Assembly (NCBI GenBank): GCA_022457155.1
Contig: JAJGOT010000022.1
Location: 907,501-971,500 of the forward strand
Origin: Cladopsammia gracilis
Lineage: Eukaryota; Cnidaria; Anthozoa; Scleractinia; Dendrophylliidae
DNA: 64,000 nt
Direction: 5' to 3'
Shown here: in pieces, positions 26,301-34,419 of the stretch
Layout: each line of letters begins with the position of its first letter
Numbering within the stretch: the first letter of the stretch is position 1
The notes under the pieces: generated by a model
Databases searched by the model: none
What the model was told of the DNA's origin: nothing
The model's input: the letters and a program-made list of their open reading frames with translations, nothing else
Program-made: the position numbers and the translations under genes

Positions 26301-29300
26301 GACTGACGTCATAAAACCTAAAAATATTGAAGTTCACCGAAAACGCGATTGAGACTTTCTGTTTTGAATGCACGGTTGAAGGCGCACAAAGACGCTTTAA
26401 TTAATTCAGGTGAAGCGCAACGCATTTCTGCGTGACCGTCATGTTTTGCAGAGTAACGTTAGGGGCTGTGTTCCACGTTATTTTTATCATTCTCACGAAT
26501 TTCAGTAGGATGTTTATTTGAAAGCAGGTTTTTTATTCGCATTTGACGTGCACTGGACACTCTCGGCATTTTGAATTGTAGGGAAAAGAAAGAAGTCAAT
26601 GTGATTTACAAAATTCTCAACACGCAGAAATGCATTAGTCACCTGAATAGGCCATTTGCACGATGGCGTCATTTAACTACAACTACCAGAATTCATTTCG
26701 TTTTTCCTTTCTTATTTAAATTTTGCAAATCCAGTGCGGTTTAAATAACAATAGCCCTAATTTGCACTACAAAACAAAAAACTGAAGGATTCTGGTAGTT
26801 GTAGTCATATGACGTCATCGTGCAAATGGCCTATTAATAACGCGTGCTTGTGCGCATTCAACCATGCAATCAAAACACAGTCTCAATCGCGTTTTAGGTG
26901 AAATTAATTATTTTATTTGACCATGTTGCAATGTTTCAATCAAGATGAAACTTCGAGACAATGTTGTTCATATTATAAAGAAACGACCATAAAACGTTTA
27001 AAAAAAATCTATCTCGCGGTTTTTGAAATATGTGGAAAAGTGCTAAAACTACAATATCAAGGACTCAGTCAAAAAGCTATGGTTTCCTATAGAAAATCGA
27101 ATCCCCAAAACTAAAACGAGAAACGCTTTCAAACTTTCATAGTTTCATCTCATACACTAAACACGCATTTTGGCGTAAATTTGAGATTGAGAAATTAAAC
27201 TTTTATAAGCTTAATTGAGGAACTTATGTATGTGCTCATACACATGCAAAATCACAAGTTCGAAATGTCTTTCTGATTTACTCAAAATCGGCTTGACAAA
27301 AGTTTCTAATTTTTAGATATTTTGTTTGCCATATGTCGTAATTTATCGTAATAGTTTTAATTTTTCTAGATGCCATCGCAATCGCTCGGAATTTAGACTC
27401 AAGTGATTTCAATGTTTCTCGTTTATCTCTGCAATTTTAAATGCGATTTACAAAATTGTTACACTCTTATAAACTTCAAACTAAGTACAATATTTTGTGC
27501 AAGTTTTATACTAATTCAATAAACGAAAGTTAGTTAAACTGCCGCTCAAAAATGTTCGGTGCGGCTACACGGAAACTGGAGGGAAACACCTTAAAAGTAA
27601 ATACTTTTGTCAGACACGAAATCATTTCTAACATTGAAACTAAGTAGATTTTATCATTCACAAAATGCTCCTGGGACAATGAAATGGAGATATCATGTGA
27701 ACTGACTGTCTGTTGTCCATATTCGTGTCTGAAATTAATTCAATCAAATCAACTAACCACAGTTTCTCTTGTGACTTTTTGGTCATATGTGAATCGATTT
27801 TCATTCCCACAGTTAAACAATGAATCTTTTGTTCCGTACTTTCCAGAAATTTAACGAAATAATCGAGAAATCCAAAGCTGAAGAGGAGCGAGCTGAAGCA
27901 AATATACCGGAAATAGAACGGCTCATCAATTCAGCAAACAATAAATCAGACGAAGCTACTGCCCAGCTAGGGGATGCACAGGATCGGGCTGAACATGCGC
28001 AGTCCACTGCCGGGCTGGCAGGTGACACGGCTAAAAGAACTCAAGAGGTAAGGAAGTCTGTATTATGAACTCCGTTTCACGGTGGATGGTTAAAAACCCT
28101 TTCACTACAATTATGGAGACATGTAGTGTCGTTCTAACGTTTGAGCTGGTTGACGAAATCCTCTGGTGTGACCATTCAAATGAAACGATCTCAGCAGTAC
28201 TTTCGCATGGTATAATTTGTTTTTGAATATTTTACAAAATGAAATTTGAGATTTTTTATAAAATTTTGATTTTGGCACTCTTGGGAGCTAAATGGTCAAA
28301 TATTCGACCAACTCGAAAAACATGTCTCATAACAAGCATAACAGGGCTTTCAAACTAACGTTTAACGCTTGGGTCAAACATAAAGGATGCGATTCTGTTG
28401 CCAAGCTACTATAAATCTTTTTTTATGAGCCTATAACTCTTTAGACTGCAAAACGGTCCGATGTTGCGCGAAAAGCAGGGAAAGCTGAGGTGGCCAAATC
28501 TGAATACGAAAGTGACAGACGACGCGTGAGAGAGACGTGTAGGATCGCGGGCATCCCCCTCGAGCTTCTGTGATAAAAACAGTGTTAAGTCCCAAGTCTT
28601 GGTTTTTTTTTCACTAATGGAAAAAGTATGACTTTACTGCTGCTTTCAGAGGGGAGGTGGGGGGAATTGTATCGTCTTGATGCAAAATCCAATTCCCACG
28701 AATAACTTAGAATTCCGATAGTAGGTTCCCTAATACTTTCGAAGTAAGCGGCCCTGGGAACCCATCACTTTCGAACTGCTAAAATACGGGAACAATCTAT
28801 CCAGAGAAAATTACTGAACGGGGTAAATAAGACCGCAAAAATTCGGATGTTCATACTCAAAATATAAAGGTAAGTAAGATAGCAGAAATGAATAAAATAA
28901 ATAAATAAATCGACTTTGTTTAACGAGGGTGACACTTAACAGTCTCTCAAGAGACTGACAAACCTGTGGCCCTCGAATACCATTTTTCGATATATTAAAA
29001 CTCATACTTGGCTCGGCGAGGCTTGGGGGAATAAAACAAAAGAAATCACATTGAGGTTCAGCGTTGAATAATATTCATTTCTTTTGTTTTATTCCCCCAA
29101 GCCTCGGAGCCAAGTATGAATTTTAATATATCGAAAATGGTCTATTCCAGGTCGAATTAGAATTTAGAAATGTTAGTTTTTGAGGAGGGAGGAAAAAGCC
29201 GGGGTACCCGGAGAAAAAACCCTCGGAGCAAGGATGGGAATCGAACCCCAGCCACATTGGTGGGAGGGGAGTGCTCTCACCACTGCGCCATCCCTGCTCC

Positions 29301-30083
29301 CTGACAAAGCATACTTTGTACGGTATTCAACACTAGAATTCTAAGTTAGTCTGGCAGCCGCAGGGTTGCAGTTAATGGCATATAGTTTCTCTTTCAAAGT
29401 TCTTTTTAAGATAGGTAAGTCCGTTATTTTCGGGTGGCCTTACATTCCGGGAGGATTGTTTCTTTCGGTAATTGCTAGAAAGTTTCGGGTAGCCGTTACT
29501 TTCGGGGAGGGAGTGAGGTTACTTTGGGAGTTCTACGGTACATGTATGTTTTTAGGTTAGGTCTGACGGAAAATTTTCATTCATTACTAAACAGAAAGCT
29601 GCAGAGATCAAGGAGGAAGCAGAAGAACTTGAAATCCCTACAGACAATGTAACAGAGCCGGTGTCAAAAGCAGATGACAAGTTATCTGAGTATAAAAAGA
29701 GCGCCAAAGAACAGAGCGAGAGCATCGCTATCGCGCTAAATAAGACTGAGATGGCGAGTGCCGCGGCAGAGAAAGCCCGCGCAAAAATCCAAGAGGTTCT
29801 TGCCATGCTGTTGGCGATGTTGAAAGAGATTGATGACTTGGGTACCGTGAATAGCACCAGGCTGGATCAGCTTGAAGAAGAGCTTTTCAACGAGTCGGAT
29901 ATGGTGCGTGACCTAGACCGTAAAGTGATGGCAGTAGAAACTACAAGAACTGTGATAAAGGAAAAGATAACAGAGTACACCGTCAACCTAAAAAAATTGC
30001 GTGCGGCTAAAGATCTGCTTCACGAAAAGTACACCAAGCTCCCCCAGGTGTGTCCACGAGAAACGCCTCCACCTGAGCAGTAA
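4361..30083 (+). CDS. LAMC1: Laminin subunit gamma (gamma-1-like), 13 coding exons
   Basis: Secreted basement-membrane chain that assembles with alpha and beta chains into laminin trimers. Coding exons, phase-checked: 4361-5390, 9535-9826, 10603-10877, 11270-11852, 17611-18098, 19501-19815, 20589-20726, 22629-23119, 25127-25433, 25795-26057, 27847-28047, 28445-28525, 29595-30083 (TAA). They total 4953 nt, an exact multiple of 3, giving 1650 aa, close to the roughly 1600 aa of vertebrate gamma-1. All introns read GT...AG. Order seen: signal peptide ending ...HGVDA before QHP, LN domain (to about residue 283), LE repeats, L4 module (about 510-700), further LE repeats, then CPPCY at about 1041 opening a long coiled coil rich in N-glycosylation sequons, and a tail with one Cys ten residues from the end. 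The ATG at 4361 is chosen because it starts the hydrophobic leader; the open frame upstream has no better ATG. LN text such as NTCGTPP and the NTFGDEVF...AVGGRCKCNGH junction is gamma-type rather than alpha or beta. Exon 12 is only 81 nt and is the least certain exon. Confidence 0.93.
6670..6691 (+). repeat. Poly-G tract of 22 bases
   Basis: An uninterrupted G run at the edge of an intronic TIR element (6692-7073). Similar tracts occur at 22497-22512 (G), 37795-37813 (G) and 11206-11220 (C). Such runs may form G-quadruplexes and are prone to assembly error. Confidence 0.9.
6692..7073. mobile_element. MITE-like TIR element in laminin intron 1
   Basis: The left end (TACTCCGGATTTAAAGTGAC...) is the inverted copy of the right end (...GTCACTTTAAATCCAGCGTA), about 33 bp with few mismatches. 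The interior is GT-rich (repeated GGGATTTTTTTGG) without an ORF. Confidence 0.75.
7258..7475 (-). repeat. Dispersed repeat, GACCATTCAAATGAAA family, minus orientation
   Basis: Contains the reverse complement of the family core (TTTCATTTGAATGGT near 7370) and matches copies at 28115-28300, 38365-38545, 58600-58775 and 63695-63905. The ends are TIR-like (TTAACC...CACTC / GAGTG...GGTTAA), suggesting a non-autonomous DNA transposon. Confidence 0.7.
7823..7997. mobile_element. Tc1/mariner-type MITE with TA target duplication
   Basis: Begins CAGTGGAAATCCCAATTTTT and ends ...CCGTGATTCCACTG, bounded by TA on both sides (7821-7822, 7998-7999). The same family is nested at 21126-21268 and decayed near 39545-39640. 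The ends recall Tc1/mariner or pogo elements. Confidence 0.75.
10082..10450 (+). mobile_element. tRNA-derived SINE interrupted by a palindromic MITE (10159-10301)
   Basis: The head has an A-box-like TGGTGCAGTGG in GGCTCAGTGGTGCAGTGG. Body text GACAAGAAACTTTACTCCAC recurs with small changes at about 62905. Between body halves lies a palindromic element, CCCTGGTTGTTC... to ...GAACAACCAGGG, with internal repeats of ATCCACTGGAT. Both parts lie in laminin intron 2. Confidence 0.65.
10603..11852 (+). CDS. LAMC1: Laminin gamma exons 3-4: LE repeats and L4 (laminin IV) module
   Basis: Exons 10603-10877 and 11270-11852, separated by a 392-bp intron containing a C-rich tract. Exon 3 finishes an LE repeat (CQCSPEGTDPSN...) and opens the L4 module; exon 4 carries the rest of the globular L4 domain (aromatic and Gly-rich beta-sandwich text such as LGWEPMLRGFDFQKLL) and then half an LE repeat (CSCPAPYTGDHCEQC). 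In gamma chains L4 interrupts an LE repeat in just this way. The join is phase 1 to phase 1. Confidence 0.9.
12145..12300 (+). repeat. 5' LTR of the gypsy element
   Basis: 156 bp, from TGTAATATCCAG to TTGGTTGTTTCA. It differs from the 3' LTR at two sites (CTTCAGG against CTTCGGG; TTTCAAAC against TTTCAGAC). Confidence 0.93.
12419..16723 (+). pseudogene. Gypsy Gag-Pol polyprotein, single frame with one early stop
   Basis: Gag and Pol lie in one frame with no ribosomal frameshift. The ATG at 12419 is followed by an in-frame TAA at 12497-12499; from there the frame is open to 16723. Seen in order: Gag-like region, two Cys/His clusters beginning CGYCGQ and CTKCQRF, protease motif with DSG (near 13457), reverse transcriptase with FSKLDMKQGYHQ and a DD catalytic pair in QRDDILLGG (about 14435), RNase H, integrase with an HHCC-type finger (HHLGHLG ... 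CYECQ) and the D, D, E residues of the core (VAVDFGG, ESDNGPPF, NGEAES), and a C-terminal basic region. In RNase H the first acidic position is Glu in RVEAS and a later one is Ala in ITAHKPL, so this domain looks damaged. Probably not autonomous as it stands. Confidence 0.85.
16860..17015 (+). repeat. 3' LTR of the gypsy element
   Basis: 156 bp, directly after the polypurine tract and followed by the AAAGT target copy. It is the partner of 12145-12300. Confidence 0.93.
17611..18098 (+). CDS. LAMC1: Laminin gamma exon 5: LE repeats with nidogen-binding-type loop
   Basis: Residues about 727-889: several eight-Cys LE repeats. One contains NIDVNAIGN (17942-17968), followed by GDCIKCIYNT. This aligns with the vertebrate gamma-1 loop that binds nidogen, where Asp, Asn and Val of the sequence NIDPNAV are the contact residues. 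Asp and Asn are kept; Val is Ile and Pro is Val. The acceptor TTTTCAG lies directly before GTGCCTTCC, just downstream of the retrotransposon-bearing intron. Confidence 0.92.
18157..18647. mobile_element. TIR element with AGCCAGGGCTC ends
   Basis: The left end AGCCAGGGCTC and right end GAGCTCTGGCT are inverted copies; the interior is AT-rich without a recognisable ORF. The ends resemble those of the element at 36771-37002. It lies in laminin intron 5. Confidence 0.55.
18897..19377. mobile_element. Non-autonomous DNA transposon with CAGACTGTCC termini
   Basis: The ends CAGACTGTCC and GGACAGTCTG are perfect inverted repeats flanked by an AGATTT direct repeat (18891-18896, 19378-19383). An interior motif CCCGATTT repeats several times near the left end. 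The 91-codon open frame inside shows no transposase motif. Confidence 0.7.
21126..21268. mobile_element. Nested Tc1/mariner-type MITE, 143 bp
   Basis: CAGTGGAATCCCGATTTTTC... to ...GAAAAATCGGCTTTCCAGTG with TA on both sides (21124-21125, 21269-21270). Same family as 7823-7997. It sits inside the paired-domain transposon and is therefore younger than it. Confidence 0.8.
21653..21931 (-). CDS. Paired-box-like (PAI subdomain) DNA-binding ORF of the transposon
   Basis: 92 aa from an ATG 84 nt inside the right TIR region. Residues 8-18 read NQAGGLFENGR, followed by LP, Arg and a helix-turn-helix span ending near RDYDLTNS, then a linker with RTVLTPNAVE. This is the layout of the Pax paired-domain N-terminal half: beta-hairpin and turn with NQ.GG.F.NGR.LP, three helices with the last near SxxxVxxxxxxY, then a linker with RVATP. 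The frame stops at NQK where the second (RED) subdomain would start; another frame stays open for about 35 codons beyond. No catalytic DDE region is visible. It may be a DNA-binding-only derivative or a decayed transposase. Similarity is by eye only. Confidence 0.65.
   Translation of the reverse strand: MSVQLRINQAGGLFENGRNLPQFIRERVLDLHHNGASQRQIAQELGTSCHFVQNVSRDYDLTNSCFQAPKGHRGRTVLTPNAVECTEIVNQK
22629..30083 (+). CDS. LAMC1: Laminin gamma exons 8-13: coiled-coil domains and C-terminal tail
   Basis: Six exons encode residues about 1041-1650. CPPCY at the start supplies Cys pairs for interchain disulphides; heptad-like, Glu/Lys/Ala-rich sequence with many NxS/T sequons follows. The chain ends KLPQVC plus nine residues, PRETPPPEQ. 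The single Cys sits where gamma-1 forms its C-terminal disulphide with a beta chain. Glu is the penultimate residue here, not the third from the end as in vertebrate gamma chains. Exons 8, 10, 11 and 12 end in phase 0. Confidence 0.9.
23195..23426. mobile_element. MITE with GGGCCTGGCTAAAC termini
   Basis: The TIR GGGCCTGGCTAAACTAGGAA is perfect at both ends, flanked by TTAAA (23190-23194, 23427-23431). The interior holds repeated AAACATTGTT-type motifs. It starts 75 bp after the donor of laminin exon 8. Confidence 0.8.
24765..24925. promoter_or_regulatory. CpG-dense island inside laminin intron 8
   Basis: A sharply CpG-rich stretch (for example CATACGCGCCCGCGAGC and GCGCGACGGCGGCGGAGG) in otherwise AT-rich, CpG-poor intron. 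It contains GACGTCAT (CRE-like). It could be an internal promoter, an enhancer or a fragment of foreign or repetitive DNA; there is no TIR around it. Confidence 0.35.
26135..27590. mobile_element. DNA transposon with about 140-bp TIRs and TTAA target sites
   Basis: GGTGTTTCCCTCCAGTTTCC at 26135 is the inverted copy of the right end at 27571-27590. The match runs about 140 bp (to ...GAGTGTAACAATTTT near 26275 and 27452), with scattered mismatches. TTAA flanks both ends exactly (26131-26134, 27591-27594), as for piggyBac-type elements. No transposase ORF remains. An inner inverted repeat (about 26330-26400 against 26840-26905) and a CRE-bearing MITE (26647-26834) are nested inside. It begins 73 bp after the donor of laminin exon 10. 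Confidence 0.85.
26647..26834. mobile_element. MITE with ATAGGCCATTTGCACGATG termini, copy 1
   Basis: The inverted ends ATAGGCCATTTGCACGATG / CATCGTGCAAATGGCCTAT are perfect. It is about 90% similar by eye to 59871-60064. The right arm holds TGACGTCA, a consensus CRE; in this copy the left arm is changed to TGGCGTCA. Confidence 0.85.
28115..28300 (+). repeat. Dispersed repeat, GACCATTCAAATGAAA family
   Basis: Shares GTGTGACCATTCAAATGAAA and TTTACAAAATGAAATTTG with 38365-38545 and 63695-63905. Laminin intron 11. Confidence 0.75.
28981..29140. repeat. Large near-perfect hairpin, 65-bp arms
   Basis: Arm 28981-29046 (includes ACTTGGCTCGGCGAGGCTTG) is complementary to 29077-29140 (CAAGCCTCGGAGCCAAGT). 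The loop is about 30 bp. A foldback MITE or a recent inverted duplication in laminin intron 12. Confidence 0.85.
29165..29300 (-). mobile_element. tRNA-derived SINE, minus strand
   Basis: Read on the minus strand from 29300: GGAGCAGGGATGGCGCAGTG, with A box TGGCGCAGTGG (29290-29280) and B box GGTTCGATTCC (29247-29237) both matching the pol III consensus, then a tail with GGGTTTTTTCTCCGGGTACC. Box spacing is as in a tRNA head. No clean cloverleaf, so a SINE rather than a tRNA gene. Confidence 0.85.
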
Positions 30084-31159
30084 GCAGCTTTGTACTACCA
30101 ACGTTTCGCCGAATGAGAACTTGTTAAGGCTACATTGTAACTGATATTTGTCTCAGCAGTGTTTCAGAAGCGTTGCGTGATACGTGACGTTCCGAGTAAC
30201 GGCTGTGATGGGAACTAATTTTGTGTGACTTAAATGAAATGTCACCTCCGCTGAATGGCTGAGAAACTAAACAGGGTTTCTCGATTGAGAAATTGCCATA
30301 TTTGCCACACAGTTATTGTTATTATTATTATCACTGCTTGAAGCTTTTGTGTTGCTACATGTTACATTCCAAAACAATTGTTGCATACTGTGGTTATATA
30401 TAAAAACGTTTAGTATAAGGGTTCGAGATGTCATGAAATTGGAAGGGAATTTTAGTATTAACAAATTTTGTTGTTTAGTTTTTTAATTAAATATTTAGCT
30501 TTTTCAATATATATAAATCTGCAAGAATGGAGTTCATTGGGAGTAAAGGTCTGTTTTAGGGTTCAATAAGCCTTTATCACGCCCCGCCATTTTGTATAAA
30601 AACAAAAGATTTTTGCCCGCCCAACCTCGTTTTCAACTTTTTCACTGCGAGGCTGGGGAGTCAACATGGCCGCCGCGTGATAAAGGCCTACAGCGATTTA
30701 AAGTCTGTTCTATTTAATAGAAAACTCCATCATCATCAATGCCTAAACTTGTCTTACCCCTTTGTAATATGTTAGAAAAGTATTACAAGATTTGATAAGG
30801 CAGTTGACTTTACAAGCTCTTAGGGCTTTATCTTTCTTCTTTTGCTTAATCTATTTATTAGCTTATATTAAGCAGTTGTGTATGAGGAATCTCAAAAACT
30901 TGAGGCCAACCCGCGGTTTGTCATAAAGCGCTTTATTTGTGTTCATTTTTTAGACAGTAACTAAATAAAAACACGACTTGATCCTTGTAGATACTGTTAT
31001 TTTTGTTCCAGTATTTGTAACCGAAAATAGTAGAGAGGTTTTTGTCTTGAAACCAAAATGAAAAAATATATATTTATTTTATTTTTGTCTAATCAAAACA
31101 AAACAATTGAACCAATTAAGTGCCGGACGCGGGATAAGTGTCCATTGAATTTGCTTTGC

Positions 31160-31905
31160 TCCTGATTAGCGCAGTTTTTTTTTTCCGATTCGTGTTTCCT
31201 TTAATTTGCAATTGGTTAAGAAAACTCGCGTAAAGTTCCAAACCAAACAGAAGTAAAACCAAAACCAATCGTTAATAACTTGCTCGTGCTTTTCCGCTCT
31301 TGATGCCGGCGACATGTATTTGCTTCGAGTTTTGATTGCTTTGTCTGCGTCTGTTGTGATTGGCCAGAGATTGTTTTTAGTTTTGGTTTTATTATACTTT
31401 AGAGCAATTTTCAACTGAGTGTCGAAATTAATTCCGCAATTGCTTTTGTTTTGTACTGCTTTGTGATTGGCTAAAAATCTGGCGCCAGTTTCTCGACCAA
31501 TCAGAAGTAAAACCAAAACCAATCGTGACTTGCTTGCACGCGTTTTCCCGCGTTTGGCGCCGGCTGCATGCATTTGCTTTGAGTCCTGATTGGTTCGTTG
31601 GATTGTCTGTGTCTGTTGTGATTGGCTAGAGTAATTACTTTGGTTTTGGTTTTACGACACAATTGGAGCGGTTTTCAATTGAGTGTCGAAAGTAATTTCG
31701 TGCTTGCTTCGGTTTTGCATTGCTACGCTTGCTGATTGGCTAAACAATCTCGCGCCACTTTCTCAATCAATCAGAGGTAAAACCAAATAAATCTTGCCCG
31801 CACGCGTTTTCCCGCGCTTGGCGCTGCGAGTTCTGATTGGTTCATTGTATTGTCTGCGTCGGTTGTGATTGGTCAGAGTAATTACTTTGGTTTTAGTTTT
31901 ACACA
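31160..31905. repeat. Degenerate tandem array of about 255-bp units, CCAAT-rich
   Basis: About 2.8 copies. TGTTGTGATTGGC-type segments recur near 31352, 31614 and 31861; GGTAAAACCAAA/AAGTAAAACCAAA and CACGCGTTTTCCCGCG recur in step. Each unit holds several ATTGG/CCAAT motifs and inverted partners of GGTTTTGGTTTTA. It resembles a dispersed coral repeat I recall, which I cannot verify here. Confidence 0.75.
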
Positions 31906-32219
31906 TTAAACTATTCAAACAAAACGTGCTTGTTCTCATTTGTCAGAGAACACTGCTCGCGTTCAGTGCTATTATTAAATCAATAATAGAGCGCTCAGCA
32001 ATGCAGGGCAAACAACTTGTGTTGTTTAGTACTCGTTTGACAGTTTTATTTGCTTTAATAAGCAGTCAACTGTATGACATGCGTTATTTTGTAAAACAAA
32101 TTGTAATTACCTCTATAACGGTTAACTTCCATTGTTACTGAAATAAACTTTATGCCGTTCTTTTCGTTGTTAATTTTTACATGTCAAAATGTAATCACCA
32201 ATCCACGACAAAGCCGTTG

Positions 32220-32354
32220 CAGTGGAACCCTGGTATAACGAACAATATTGATTATTCTTCAGTCCAGTTATAGTAAAATGTATGGAAACGAACCCCGTTA
32301 TAACAGACGCATTTTCCCAGTACCTTGGCACTTTGTTATATCGGGGTTTCACTG
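32220..32354. mobile_element. pogo/Tc1-like MITE
   Basis: CAGTGGAACCCTGGTATAACG to ...TTATATCGGGGTTTCACTG are inverted, with internal repeats of GTTATA. A related, more decayed copy with TTATAACGAA motifs lies at 54618-54753. Confidence 0.75.
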
Positions 32355-32368
32355 TATTAGCGAAATTA

Positions 32369-32815
32369 AAAGTGCACCTAAACCCTAAATTTTTTTTCTT
32401 TTAATCAACTCAATGTATGTTGAAAAGTTGAATAGTGAAATATTTCTTGTTTTTAACGTAGCGTTAGTGAGTTATAAAGATTTGAATTTACTAAATGCTA
32501 ATTAGATGACGTCAAATGCAGACTCGTTTATTATACAACTACTTGTTTCCACCTCCAAGTAATATTTTTTTTACAAATCAATTGGCTATAAACAGTTTTT
32601 ATTAGTATTTCTTAAATTGATTATCCTTAAGCTGTGAACTGAAGTAGAAATAATGGTAAAGTCTGCATTTGACGTCATCTAATTAGCATTTTGTAAATTC
32701 AAATCTCTATAACTCACTAACGTGACGTTAAAAACAAGAAATATTTCACTATTCAACTTTTCAACGTACATTGAGTTGATTAAAAGAAAAAAAAATTAGG
32801 GTTTAGGTGCACTTT
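32369..32815. mobile_element. TIR element with about 160-bp arms
   Basis: AAGTGCACCTAAACCCTAAA at the left is answered by TTAGGGTTTAGGTGCACTT at the right. The inverted match extends to about 32525 and 32655, through GATGACGTCAAATGCAGACT / AGTCTGCATTTGACGTCATC. TAA flanks both sides. The arms are long and similar, so it can fold as a large hairpin. Confidence 0.85.
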
Positions 32816-32960
32816 AACAGCTGCTATTTCTCTTTTGACCATTACCATAACACCTCGCGCGGTGCGCTTTTTTTATATCATCAATCAAATAGTCGCAAGG
32901 ACCAAGTGCTCAGTTTCCCGTGGCAAAGAAGGAACGAGAATGCTTGCTCTCCTTCTTAAG

Positions 32961-33600
32961 GGAGGAGCATTCTCGTCCCCAGAGCCGCTTGGCCCTCTTA
33001 ACCGCTGAAGCCTGAGTACGAGAGTCAAGGGGTTCTTTGGCCCGGTGGAGTCTACCTGCTATAGCTCAGAAGGAGGTCGGACACCTTATTGAGAATTATA
33101 TAACGTAATGTCGACACTAAGAATTTTATTTTCAATACATTTTTAAGTGTAAAAAAAATCTAAAATCCCCACTCAACCGAACTCAAGATCTGTGACCTCA
33201 GCTATCCACGTAGCTTCTCGGGTTGTTTAGATCTAAATTTAACTATACATAAACTGCTATCCCTAACCTCGACTGAAAGCAAACCAGTTACTCCGTTATA
33301 TATTCTCATTAAGGCGTCCGACCTCCTTCTGAGCTATGGCATTTAGACCGGATACCACGCAGCTCTTTACAACCTCTAATTTCATTGGACCTGTATATCA
33401 TGCAGCTCTATTGTTTTTAGGTCTAGGGTCTATTGTTAGCCATTGTTGTGTTGTTTGTTCTATTGTTTTCTCAGCAAATCAGAGAAGACCTTGTAAGAGC
33501 TGCGTACTGCCCCATTTAGATTCAATCCCTTGGCCCTCGTACTCAGGCTCCAGCGGTTAAGAGGGCCAAGCGGCTCTGGGGACGAGAAGGAAGGGAGGAG
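32961..33600. mobile_element. Nested inverted-repeat elements
   Basis: Outer arms 32961-33030 and 33527-33597 share CAGAGCCGCTTGGCCCTCTT and its complement. Inside lies a second TIR element (about 33062-33338) with ends ATAGCTCAGAAGGAGGTCGG / CCGACCTCCTTCTGAGCTAT. The inner family recurs in inverted orientation at 56770-57550, where it holds TGGTACAGTGATGTGG and GGTTCAATCC, reminiscent of pol III A and B boxes. Confidence 0.7.
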
Positions 33601-34419
33601 CTGAAGAGAGAGAGGGCCCTGGGAACGAGGTTGGCTTATTTACGCTTTGAATTTTCGCTGAATGGCAAGCAGTTATGAACTTATTAGTCAAATCAATCAA
33701 TCAATAATCTTTATTTATACTCGAATAATATTAGCAATAAAATGCTAATATCTCCGAGGATAAATAGCAAAAATAAATAAATAAAAATAAATATCGATAG
33801 AACATCCCAAGACTTGGACAAAAATTCTCAAAGCCTGGCCTCACGACAGTAGGGCCTTGTCTTGAACCCTTGAATGTGGCACAAAGTCGTTGTTTCCGTC
33901 GGTTTAATTGTGATAGGGAGTACCCAAAGATGAGCAAAGATTCTCTAAGGGACTGGGATAAGAAATATTAAAAAAAAATGTTTGCAGGGCCTGAATAGAC
34001 AAAATAAATTGTTTGCAAACACGATCTGCATAAAAAAAAAGTTTGCAGAGAAGTCAGATAAACTATTAAAATTAACGTTGACATTCTGTCAAGAACTGGG
34101 CGAGTTTCAGAAGTCTGTCATCTTTCTGACGATATCACCATCAAAGCTAATGGGTCACTAACCGTTTACAAGTTTTTTGAAGTAACTGACCTATGGCGAT
34201 GGGAATCATTTTGAATCAGCAATGTACCTACCTTCACCGTTGGTACAACAAGCCGGGTGGTACGAGTATGATGGCCTGTGGGAACATAGTCAAAGACGAT
34301 CAGGACTTCGGTACCGTGGAATAGTTTTTTTTTTTAATCTTGGTTCCAGCCCTTATTTTGAACTATATAAACAGTTTTCAAACACCGTAACGGTTACTTT
34401 TGGAAATGTATCTCAGGGG

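Noticed and set aside
29224..29300. Possible genuine tRNA gene on the minus strand
   Set aside because: A and B boxes are good, but I cannot fold a proper anticodon arm, and the sequence runs into a SINE tail with CTCCGGGTACCC.
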